NCBI GenBank assembly: GCA_015488785.1
Contig: WFNC01000336.1
Location: forward strand, 1 to 13,750
Length of the DNA stretch: 13,750 nt
From: Flavobacteriales bacterium
Lineage (GTDB): Bacteria > Bacteroidota > Bacteroidia > Flavobacteriales_D > Parvicellaceae
Direction: 5' to 3'
Numbering within the stretch: the first letter of the stretch is position 1; each line of letters starts with the position of its first letter. The notes under the pieces are model-generated. The model did no database searches, was not told the origin of the DNA, and worked only from the letters and a program-made list of their open reading frames with translations. The position numbers and the translations under genes are program-made. Positions 1-6,876 of the stretch are shown here, piece by piece.

Positions 1-867
1 AAATATCTTTTTCAAAATTTCTTTAGAATTATTTTGACCTTTGTATATCCTAAAGGTATTCGTAAAAAAGTTTATATTAATGATGTTATTTTAACATATA
101 ATGCCTTTGATAAAGGAGGTGTTCAATATGAAACTAAAATTGGCTTTGAAGAAACATCTTCAATGTTTTATAGTTTGATAAATTCAGAAGTAAAACCTAA
201 AGTAGTTCTTGATATTGGAGCTAATTATGGTTTCATATCTTGTATTTATGCTAAAAACTTTCCAAAAGCTCAAATAATAGCCGTAGAGCCAGTTTCTTTC
301 TTAAACGAGTATTTAAAAACTAACTTGATGCTTAATAACGTTAATAATGTTTCAATTATTCAAGCTATTTGTGGAGATAAAATAAACAAAGAAGTTTCTT
401 TTTCTGTTAATCCTGTGTATAGTCAAGATAGTAGAGTTAGTAAAGGAGCTTTTTATTGGAGGAATGAAAATATAGGAGAAACTACGATAGATGAATTGAC
501 AAAAGATGTAACCAATGAAGAAGGTGTGTTTATTAAAATAGATACTCAAGGTTTTGAACCTAATGTGATGAAAGGTGGAGAAAGTTTTTTTACAAGAAAT
601 AAAAATTGGATTTTAAAAATGGAATTTTCACCATATCATCTAGAATTTCAAGGGTTTAGTCCACATGAATTTTTAGTTACTTTGATTAATAAATATGATG
701 TGTTTGAAGATGTAGGAAGAGTTGAATATAAATTAGATACACTTGATTTATTGTTTAGAAACAAACTAAAAGAAGAAGATGTAGATAGCTTTTTAACGTA
801 TATAAGAAGTCGAAACTCCAATGAAAAAGGATGGACAGATTTGCTATTAAAGTCAAAATTAATATAA
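1..867 (+). CDS. FkbM-family SAM-dependent methyltransferase, 5'-partial
   Basis: Probable S-adenosylmethionine-dependent O-methyltransferase of the FkbM family. Such enzymes are common in polysaccharide and natural-product loci, where they methylate sugar hydroxyls. The SAM-binding motif I, VLDIGANYGF, is encoded around 205-234, followed by an acidic AVEP motif at the end of the next strand. The family's IKIDTQGFE motif lies around 532-558. The reading frame has no stop from base 1 to the stop codon at 865-867, so the gene probably begins just left of the window. The TTG at 34 is the first start-like codon but sits inside a continuing hydrophobic coding stretch (FQNFFRIIL), so I treat the gene as partial. 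The acceptor cannot be told from sequence. It is followed after 14 nt by the nucleotidyltransferase gene, so it is probably in the same transcript. Confidence 0.85.
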   Translation, partial: KYLFQNFFRIILTFVYPKGIRKKVYINDVILTYNAFDKGGVQYETKIGFEETSSMFYSLINSEVKPKVVLDIGANYGFISCIYAKNFPKAQIIAVEPVSFLNEYLKTNLMLNNVNNVSIIQAICGDKINKEVSFSVNPVYSQDSRVSKGAFYWRNENIGETTIDELTKDVTNEEGVFIKIDTQGFEPNVMKGGESFFTRNKNWILKMEFSPYHLEFQGFSPHEFLVTLINKYDVFEDVGRVEYKLDTLDLLFRNKLKEEDVDSFLTYIRSRNSNEKGWTDLLLKSKLI

Positions 868-880
868 TATAATATAATAC
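861..880. repeat. Tandem AATAT pentanucleotide repeat (four units)
   Basis: Three perfect AATAT units are followed by one AATAC. They cover the end of the methyltransferase gene, whose TAA stop lies at 865-867, and reach to one base before the ATG at 882. Because the stop lies in the first units, adding or losing a unit would change only the distance between stop and next start, not either protein. It may simply be low-complexity AT sequence. Confidence 0.6.
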
Positions 881-881
881 A

Positions 882-1559
882 ATGCAAAACAGAAAAGTCA
901 CAGCATTACTGCCAATGAAGGGACATTCTGAAAGAGTGCCAAATAAAAATATTAGACTTTTTAATGGAAAACCGTTGTTTTTTCATGTCTTATCATCTCT
1001 TCAAGAAAGTAACTATATAGACCAAATTATTATTAATACCGATAGCTCTAAGATAGCAGAATTAGCAAAAGAATTTTCTAAAGTCATTATACATAAAAGA
1101 CCTGCCGAAATTTGTGGCGATTTTGTTTCGATGAATGATATTATTGATTTTGATATTGAAAAATCTAAAAAAGACTATTTTATTCAAACACATAGTACCA
1201 ATCCTTTGTTAACTACAGCTTCTATAGATAATGGAATAATTAGTTTTTTTAATCATTTAGAAAAATTTGACTCTGTTTTTTCAGTCACAAAACTTCAAAC
1301 AAGATTATACACAAAAGGAGCTAAGCCTTTAAATCATAATCCTAAAGAATTGCTGAGAACACAAGATTTAGAACCTTTATACGAAGAAAATTCTAACTTT
1401 TTTATCTTTTCAAAAAAATCATTTTTAGAAGCAGGAAAAAAAAGAATAGGAGTGACACCAAATATGTTAGAGTTAGATAAATTAGAAGCTATCGATATCG
1501 ATGAACCTCAAGATTTTATCTTGGCAGAAGCAATACAAAAATTAAATTTGATTAAATGA
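882..1559 (+). CDS. CMP-sugar synthetase-like nucleotidyltransferase (NeuA/KdsB-like)
   Basis: Cytidylyltransferase-type GT-A fold enzyme of 225 residues, a normal size for acylneuraminate or Kdo cytidylyltransferases. It is predicted to join a 2-keto-3-deoxy acid sugar to CMP in the cytoplasm. The N-terminal nucleotide-binding loop reads LPMKGHSERVPNKN (residues 10-23), a variant of the NeuA IPARxGSK loop. NTDSSKI (52-58), QTHSTNPL (102-109) and a C-terminal metal-site motif IDIDEPQDF (204-212) follow in the family order. The MKGHSERV form of the loop differs from classical sialic acid and Kdo enzymes, so the sugar is probably not Neu5Ac or Kdo, although this is inference. The gene overlaps the next by 4 nt (ATGA at 1556-1559), which suggests translational coupling to the aldolase. 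Family assignment is firm; substrate is unknown. Confidence 0.85.
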   Translation: MQNRKVTALLPMKGHSERVPNKNIRLFNGKPLFFHVLSSLQESNYIDQIIINTDSSKIAELAKEFSKVIIHKRPAEICGDFVSMNDIIDFDIEKSKKDYFIQTHSTNPLLTTASIDNGIISFFNHLEKFDSVFSVTKLQTRLYTKGAKPLNHNPKELLRTQDLEPLYEENSNFFIFSKKSFLEAGKKRIGVTPNMLELDKLEAIDIDEPQDFILAEAIQKLNLIK

Positions 1560-2317
1560 ATTTAAAACAAAAAATACGCAATAGAGAACTTACAATTGGA
1601 AGTTGGCTTACAATTCCTCACCAATCAATAGTTGAAATTATGGCTACAGCCAAATTCGATTGGATTACCATAGATATTGAACATTCAGCAATAGGAATGG
1701 AAAATATTATGAATACAATAGCTCATATTCAAGCTGCTGGAATGAAAGCTTTTGTAAGGGTTTATGACAATGATGAAATTGTAATAAAAAGAGTCTTGGA
1801 TGCTGGAGCAGATGGAATTATAGTACCGATGATAAAATCGAAAGCAGAGGCAGAAAAAATGATTAGTTCTGTTTATTATCCTCCAAAAGGGAATAGAGGA
1901 GTAGGTTTATCGAGAGCTCAAAAATACGGAATAGGCTTTGAAGAGTATCAAGAGAAACTAGAAAAAGAAATTGTAATTATTGCTCAAATAGAACATATAG
2001 ATGCGATAACCAATTTAGAAGAAATATTAGAAGTAGAAGAAATAGACGCAACACTCATTGGACCTTATGATTTATCAGCTTCAATGGGAAAACCAGGTAA
2101 ATATCATTTACCCGATGTTAAGAAAGCTATTGAAAAATACGATAAGATATGTAAATCTAAAAATAAACCTTTAGGAGCTCATGTTATTTCTTCAGACCAC
2201 TCTCAAACACAAGATAAAATTGATTTAGGTTATACTTTTCTCGCGTTTTCATTAGACTTTTTCTTTTTGGGTGATAAAGCAAGAGAAGAAATGGAAAAAC
2301 TAAAAAAAAATACGTAG
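1556..2317 (+). CDS. HpcH/HpaI-family class II pyruvate aldolase
   Basis: Metal-dependent aldolase/citrate-lyase-fold enzyme of 253 residues, resembling 2,4-dihydroxyhept-2-ene-1,7-dioate aldolase and 2-keto-3-deoxy acid aldolases. Family members reversibly condense pyruvate with an aldehyde. Visible landmarks are the catalytic region IDIEHSA with His43, Arg68 in FVRVYD, PMIKS (91-95), YYPPKGNRGVG (107-117), the metal ligand Glu146 in QIEH, and Asp172 in IGPYDLSASMG. These match the family's base, pyruvate-binding arginine and metal-site Glu/Asp in order and spacing. The family is mostly catabolic. Here the gene overlaps a CMP-sugar-synthetase-like gene and is followed after 1 nt by a sugar epimerase. 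I infer a biosynthetic role: making a 2-keto-3-deoxy sugar acid in place of a NeuB- or KdsA-type synthase. The aldehyde partner is unknown. Confidence 0.88.
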   Translation: MNLKQKIRNRELTIGSWLTIPHQSIVEIMATAKFDWITIDIEHSAIGMENIMNTIAHIQAAGMKAFVRVYDNDEIVIKRVLDAGADGIIVPMIKSKAEAEKMISSVYYPPKGNRGVGLSRAQKYGIGFEEYQEKLEKEIVIIAQIEHIDAITNLEEILEVEEIDATLIGPYDLSASMGKPGKYHLPDVKKAIEKYDKICKSKNKPLGAHVISSDHSQTQDKIDLGYTFLAFSLDFFFLGDKAREEMEKLKKNT

Positions 2318-2318
2318 T

Positions 2319-3194
2319 ATGAAGGTAGCTGTTTTTGGAGGTTCTGGGTTTTTAGGAAGCTATATTGTTAGCGAATTAATTAGCAAAAACTATAACGTTT
2401 TAGTTCTAGATGTTTATCAGTCAGATTACATCTTGGACGAAAATTATCAATATTTAGATATTTTAGATAAAGAGGCTTTGGCATTATTGTTTAAGGAAAA
2501 TAAATTTGATTACGTTTATAATCTTGCTGGGTTTGCAAATTTAGATAAAGCAATTAATTTTCCACACCGTACATTTGAATTGAATGTAATGGGGAACTTA
2601 AATATTCTAGAAGAGGTTGTTAAAACAGATGTCAAAAGATATGTATTTGCTAGTAGTGCTTATGCTATGAGTAATAAAGGTTCTTTTTATGGTTTGTCAA
2701 AATTATCATCAGAGAAAATAATAGAAGAATATAACAATCGTTTTGGGCTAAACTTTACAATATTAAGATACGGATCGGTTTATAGCGAAAGACCTTTTGA
2801 GAACAATTACATTTATAATGTAGTCGAGAAAGCTGTTAATGAAGAAATAATAAACCATCATGGTGATGGCGAAGAAATACGCGAATATATTCACGCTTTA
2901 GACGCAGCCAAACTATCAGTAAGTATATTAGATGATGATAAATTTATAAATACTCATTTAATTCTTACAGGAGTAGAGCGAATAAAAAGACTAGAACTAT
3001 TTAAAATGATTAAAGAAATTCTAGGTGATAAAAATATTGAGATAAACTTAGAAGACTCTGGCTATGATGGGCATTATAAGTTAACTCCGTATAGTTTTAA
3101 TCCTGAAACAAGTCAAAAATTATTGCCAAATCCATATATAGATATGGGACAAGGAGTTTTAAACTGTATAAAAGTAGCTTCAAAAAAAGATTGA
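2319..3194 (+). CDS. NAD-dependent sugar epimerase/dehydratase (extended SDR)
   Basis: Extended short-chain dehydrogenase/reductase of 291 residues, the family of nucleotide-sugar epimerases, dehydratases and reductases. The N-terminal Rossmann motif is GGSGFLG (residues 7-13), with an Asp at the end of the second strand (LVLDVY, about 31) that favours NAD(H). The catalytic set is SSAY (112-115) plus Tyr124 and Lys128 in YGLSK, with the substrate-side motif LRYGSVYSERP (149-159). NLAG at 68-71 replaces the usual NAA/HLAA motif. Length is a little below the roughly 310-340 of GalE-like enzymes. It probably alters a hydroxyl or carbonyl centre of the sugar precursor made by its neighbours. The reaction type (epimerase, dehydratase or reductase) cannot be decided from sequence alone. 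Confidence 0.87.
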   Translation: MKVAVFGGSGFLGSYIVSELISKNYNVLVLDVYQSDYILDENYQYLDILDKEALALLFKENKFDYVYNLAGFANLDKAINFPHRTFELNVMGNLNILEEVVKTDVKRYVFASSAYAMSNKGSFYGLSKLSSEKIIEEYNNRFGLNFTILRYGSVYSERPFENNYIYNVVEKAVNEEIINHHGDGEEIREYIHALDAAKLSVSILDDDKFINTHLILTGVERIKRLELFKMIKEILGDKNIEINLEDSGYDGHYKLTPYSFNPETSQKLLPNPYIDMGQGVLNCIKVASKKD

Positions 3195-3195
3195 A

Positions 3196-3858
3196 ATGAT
3201 TCTGAATCTTACATATCCATTGAATGATAAGGCTTTTGGCTATGGGAATGGCGACCGATTAAATTTAGTTAAAGCTAGAAATATGTGTTGTGGTGATACT
3301 TCAAATAATTCTGTAATAAATATGCCAACTCATTATGGAACACATATCGACTATCCTTTTCATTTTTCTGAAGAGGGAAAAAACTCGTCGGATTATTCGA
3401 TAGAGAATTTTATTTTTGATAAGGTTAAGTGTATTGAAATAGATGAAAATGAAGTGGATGATTATTTAATAAGAAATAATAATTTTAATATAGAAGGAGA
3501 TTTAGAAACAGAATTATTATTTATAAAAACAGGATTTTGTGATAAACGTAATACCAATGAATATTGGGAATTTGGTTTTGGATTTCACAGAGAAACAGCA
3601 CGTTTTTTAAAAAATAAATATCCAAATTTAAAAGCAATTGCATTTGATTTAATCTCTTTAAATTCGTATCAGAATAGAGCAGAAGGAAGAATTGCACATA
3701 AGGAGTTTTTAACTGTAAATGATGTCCTAATAGTAGAAGAGGTAGATTTGAGAAAAGTAAATTCTAAAACAATTTTTAATAATGTAATAATAGCCCCCTT
3801 GCAATTAGAGGATGCAGACGGAGCTCCTGTTACAATAATAGCAAGAATTAATGAGTAG
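3196..3858 (+). CDS. Cyclase-family (kynurenine formamidase-like) metal-dependent hydrolase
   Basis: Protein of 220 residues of the cyclase family (Pfam cyclase, PF04199), whose known members include bacterial kynurenine formamidase and isatin hydrolase. The diagnostic metal site HYGTHIDYPFHF occupies residues 46-57, with His46, His50, Asp52 and His56 as expected ligands. The supporting motifs IKTGF (110-114), FDLISL (150-155) and HKEFL (168-172) are also present, so the active site looks intact. No tryptophan-catabolism genes are nearby. It sits 1 nt after the epimerase and overlaps the HAD gene by 8 nt, which ties it to sugar-acid synthesis. I infer hydrolysis of an amide, lactone or similar bond in a pathway intermediate; the substrate is unknown. 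Confidence 0.85.
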   Translation: MILNLTYPLNDKAFGYGNGDRLNLVKARNMCCGDTSNNSVINMPTHYGTHIDYPFHFSEEGKNSSDYSIENFIFDKVKCIEIDENEVDDYLIRNNNFNIEGDLETELLFIKTGFCDKRNTNEYWEFGFGFHRETARFLKNKYPNLKAIAFDLISLNSYQNRAEGRIAHKEFLTVNDVLIVEEVDLRKVNSKTIFNNVIIAPLQLEDADGAPVTIIARINE

Positions 3859-4507
3859 TATTAAAGCCATATTTTATGATTTTGATGGTGTTATAAAAGA
3901 TTCCACAGAAGTAAAAACACTTGCTTTTTATAATTTGTACTTGCCATTTGGTAAAGACGTGGCGGAAAAAGTAATCGAGCATCATAAAAAACACGGAGGA
4001 GTATCGCGTTTCGAAAAGTTCAAAATCTATCATAAAGAATTTTTAGGAGAGGATTTATCGAAAGAACAAATAGAAGAATGGGCTACTAAATTTTCTGACT
4101 TAGTTCTTAAAGAAGTAATTAAAAGCCCTTTTGTAAAAGGAGCAAAAGAAAGTATTGAAGCATTAAATAATGATGAAAATATAAAACAGTTTATAATAAC
4201 AGGAACACCTCAGTTAGAAATAGAGTTTATAATTAGCGCATTAAAACTTTCAAATTATTTTGTTCAACTTTGTGGATCTCCGACCAATAAAATAGATTGG
4301 AGCGAGCGTTTAATGAATAAATATAACTATAAACCAAAGGAAGTGTTATTTATAGGGGATGCGCTAACCGATTATGATGCGGCTAAGTTTCATAATTTTC
4401 ATTTCCTATTAAGAAGTCATCAGGAGAACAACGTCTATTTTAAAAATCTAAATGTTGAAAAAGTAGATGATTTAGTAGATTTAACAACCTATATAAAAAG
4501 TATTTAA
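3851..4507 (+). CDS. HAD-superfamily phosphatase (phosphoglycolate phosphatase/beta-PGM-like)
   Basis: Haloacid-dehalogenase hydrolase of 218 residues with an alpha-helical cap of subfamily I type. Motif I is YDFDGVIKD (9-17), with nucleophile Asp10 and acid/base Asp12. Motif II is the Thr of IITGT (115-119). A candidate motif III lysine is near 147 (TNKIDW). Motif IV is FIGDALTDYDA (167-177) with Asp170 and Asp174. It probably dephosphorylates a small phosphate ester in the cytoplasm. In Kdo and sialic acid pathways a HAD phosphatase often removes phosphate from the ulosonic acid before CMP activation, and a similar role here is a reasonable inference given the aldolase and cytidylyltransferase upstream. 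Its start lies inside the preceding gene (8-nt overlap). Confidence 0.86.
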   Translation: MSSIKAIFYDFDGVIKDSTEVKTLAFYNLYLPFGKDVAEKVIEHHKKHGGVSRFEKFKIYHKEFLGEDLSKEQIEEWATKFSDLVLKEVIKSPFVKGAKESIEALNNDENIKQFIITGTPQLEIEFIISALKLSNYFVQLCGSPTNKIDWSERLMNKYNYKPKEVLFIGDALTDYDAAKFHNFHFLLRSHQENNVYFKNLNVEKVDDLVDLTTYIKSI

Positions 4508-4509
4508 TT

Positions 4510-5418
4510 ATGAAAGTAGCAGTAACTTCGCCATCGTTTTCTAGAAATAAGGTATTAATTGAGATAATGAATGCGTCATTCAAAGGGTTTAAGTTAAATA
4601 CAGCTGGAACTAGATTTACAAAAGAAGAATTAATTAATTATTTGAGCGGCTATGATGCTGCAATCGTAGGTTTAGATCAAATCGATGACGAGGTTTTAGA
4701 TGCTTTACCAGATTTAAAAATGATTTCTAAATATGGAGTAGGATTAGACAATATCGATTTAGAAGCTTGTAAGACTAGAGGTATTAAAATTGGGTGGTCT
4801 GGAGGTGTAAATAGAAGATCTGTATCTGAAATGACTTTAGGGAATATATTGTCACTGTTAAGAAATTTATATGTTTCTTCTAATTTATTATCCAATGGAA
4901 TTTGGAAAAAAAATGGAGGAGTTCAGTTGACTGGAAAAACAGTAGGAGTCATCGGTGTTGGGTATATAGGAAAAGATTTGATTAACTTATTAAAACCATT
5001 TGGATGCAAAATTTTGGTTAATGATATAATTGATCAAAAGGAATATTATAGAGAAAATGGATTAATAGAAACTTCGAAGGAAAATATATTTAAGCAGTGT
5101 GATGTTATTACTATACACACTCCTCATACAGATTTAACGCATTATCTAATTGACGAGGAGTCGTTAAAATTAATGAAAGAAAATGTTGTAATTATAAACT
5201 CTGCTAGAGGAGGTATCATTAAGCAATCGGCATTATTGACTGCTTTAAAAAATAAAACAATTGGAGGTGCAGCTACGGATGTTTACGAAACTGAACCTCC
5301 CTCTGATTTAGAGTTGCTTGGGCAACAAAATTTAATTTGCACACCGCACATTGGAGGCAATTCAGAAGAGGCAATTTTAGCTATGGGAAAAAGTGCTATT
5401 AGTCATTTGTTAAGATAA
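4510..5418 (+). CDS. D-isomer-specific 2-hydroxyacid dehydrogenase (phosphoglycerate dehydrogenase-like)
   Basis: NAD-dependent 2-hydroxyacid dehydrogenase of 302 residues. It interconverts a D-2-hydroxy acid and its 2-keto acid; SerA-type 3-phosphoglycerate dehydrogenase is the best-known relative. The dinucleotide loop is GVIGVGYIG (146-154), with Asn171-Asp172 at the end of the next strand. Catalytic residues are Arg233 in NSARGG, the Glu in DVYETEPP (260-262) and His280 in CTPHIGG. The regulatory ACT domain of full SerA is absent, so a biosynthetic serine role is not required. It follows the HAD gene after 2 nt and precedes the MBOAT gene by 12 nt. It could act on the 2-keto acid chemistry of the upstream set, or provide a 2-hydroxy acid for the downstream acyl module. 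Confidence 0.88.
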   Translation: MKVAVTSPSFSRNKVLIEIMNASFKGFKLNTAGTRFTKEELINYLSGYDAAIVGLDQIDDEVLDALPDLKMISKYGVGLDNIDLEACKTRGIKIGWSGGVNRRSVSEMTLGNILSLLRNLYVSSNLLSNGIWKKNGGVQLTGKTVGVIGVGYIGKDLINLLKPFGCKILVNDIIDQKEYYRENGLIETSKENIFKQCDVITIHTPHTDLTHYLIDEESLKLMKENVVIINSARGGIIKQSALLTALKNKTIGGAATDVYETEPPSDLELLGQQNLICTPHIGGNSEEAILAMGKSAISHLLR

Positions 5419-5430
5419 TTTATTTTTTTT

Positions 5431-6873
5431 ATGCTTTTTAATTCCATTTCCTTTTTTATATTTCTACCAATTGTTTTTGTAATCTATTGGTTTCTGCTTA
5501 AAAATAAAATCAAAGAGCAAAATATATTTATTATATTAGCTAGTTACTTTTTTTATGGTTGGTGGGACTGGCGTTTTTTAATCTTGATTTTTATATCGTC
5601 TTTATCTGATTATCTGATATCAATAAAAATAGAAGAGAGCTCTATTGAAAAAAGGCGAAGGCGATTATTGCATTTGAGTATCATTATTAATTTAACGACA
5701 CTATTCTTTTTTAAATATTATAATTTTTTCATAGATAATCTAGAGATTGTTATGGAGGGGATGGGAATTCAAGCTAACAATTACTCTTTAAATATTATAT
5801 TACCAGTGGGAATAAGTTTTTATACCTTCCAATCTATGAGCTATACTTTAGATGTCTATTATAAAGATATTAAAGCAAGTAAAGAACCTGCTGTGTTTTT
5901 TGCATACATTAGTTTTTTTCCTCAATTAGTTGCAGGTCCAATTGAAAGAGCGAGTCAGTTAATTCCTCAGTTTCAAAAAAAAAGAGTATTTAACTATTCA
6001 CTAGCTGTTGATGGCTTAAGGCAAATGCTATGGGGCTTTCTCAAAAAAGTTGTAATAGCAGATAATTGCGCAACTTATGTCGGTCCTATTTTTGAAAACT
6101 ATTCTGATTATTCAGCTAGTACATTGTTATTAGGTATGGTTCTTTTTGCTTTTCAGATTTATGGCGATTTTTCAGGTTATTCTGATATTGCAATTGGAAC
6201 AGCAAAACTTTTTGGATTTAACTTAATGGAGAATTTTAAATATCCATTTTTTGCTGCTAACGTTACTGATTTTTGGCGGAGATGGCACATCTCTTTATCT
6301 ACTTGGTTAAGAGACTATCTTTATACCCCTATGGCTATAAGAACTCGTAATTGGGGTATGAATGGAATTTTATTTTCAACCTTACTGACTTTTACTTTAG
6401 TTGGTCTTTGGCATGGAGCGAATTGGACTTTTATTGTATTTGGAATAATGTATGGAATAGCGATTAATATTGAGCTATTGACCCGAAAAAAAAGAAAGAA
6501 AATTTCAAAAAAAATGAATTCTCTCTTGTTCTATTGGATTGGAGTATTTTTTACTTTTACTTTTTTTTGTGTTACATTAGTATTGTTTAGGTCTGATTCT
6601 ATAACAAATGCCTTCGGGTTTTATAGTAATTTGCTGAATAAATCTTTATTTAGTATTCCCGAAATATTAACACCTAAATTTCGCTTTATCTATTTGTTGA
6701 TTCTAATTATTGTGTTTATTCTTGTAGAATGGTTTAGAAAAAATAAAAGACATGTTTTAGATTTAGAGAATGTTAGTTTATATTATCGTTGGGGAATTTA
6801 TGTATTGACAACAATTGTAATCATATTTTTTGCTCGGTTTAGCCAAAACAGTTTTATCTATTTTCAATTTTAG
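5431..6873 (+). CDS. MBOAT-family O-acyltransferase (AlgI/DltB-like)
   Basis: Integral membrane acyltransferase of 480 residues, within the usual AlgI/PatA/DltB range. The N-terminal sequence MLFNSISFFIFLP is typical of bacterial MBOAT proteins. The hallmark cytoplasmic/lumen funnel motif WRRWHISLSTWLRDYLY spans residues 282-298. The presumed catalytic His328 lies in the second hallmark GLWHGANWTF (325-334). About ten hydrophobic segments are visible along the protein. Known relatives move an acetyl, D-alanyl or other acyl group from a donor in the cytoplasm to a polymer outside the membrane, with help from an SGNH-like partner. Here that partner follows immediately, and a carrier protein lies four genes downstream, which favours an ACP-bound donor as in DltB rather than acetyl-CoA. 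The acyl group and acceptor polymer are unknown. Confidence 0.93.
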   Translation: MLFNSISFFIFLPIVFVIYWFLLKNKIKEQNIFIILASYFFYGWWDWRFLILIFISSLSDYLISIKIEESSIEKRRRRLLHLSIIINLTTLFFFKYYNFFIDNLEIVMEGMGIQANNYSLNIILPVGISFYTFQSMSYTLDVYYKDIKASKEPAVFFAYISFFPQLVAGPIERASQLIPQFQKKRVFNYSLAVDGLRQMLWGFLKKVVIADNCATYVGPIFENYSDYSASTLLLGMVLFAFQIYGDFSGYSDIAIGTAKLFGFNLMENFKYPFFAANVTDFWRRWHISLSTWLRDYLYTPMAIRTRNWGMNGILFSTLLTFTLVGLWHGANWTFIVFGIMYGIAINIELLTRKKRKKISKKMNSLLFYWIGVFFTFTFFCVTLVLFRSDSITNAFGFYSNLLNKSLFSIPEILTPKFRFIYLLILIIVFILVEWFRKNKRHVLDLENVSLYYRWGIYVLTTIVIIFFARFSQNSFIYFQF

Positions 6874-6876
6874 GTG

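Noticed and set aside
34..36. TTG as the start of the FkbM-family methyltransferase
   Set aside because: The frame stays open to base 1 with plausible coding sequence, so the true start is more likely left of the window.
352..887. Two overlapping minus-strand open frames (352-549 and 648-887)
   Set aside because: They lie inside the strongly supported methyltransferase gene or its end, have no recognisable motifs and are AT-rich shadow frames.
3848..4895. Minus-strand open frames inside the HAD (3848-4033) and dehydrogenase (4677-4895) genes
   Set aside because: They are opposite to genes with complete family motifs and show no protein-like features of their own.
6874..6876. GTG as the start of the SGNH-like gene
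   Set aside because: An ATG follows immediately at 6877 and gives the same protein less one residue; ATG is the more likely start.
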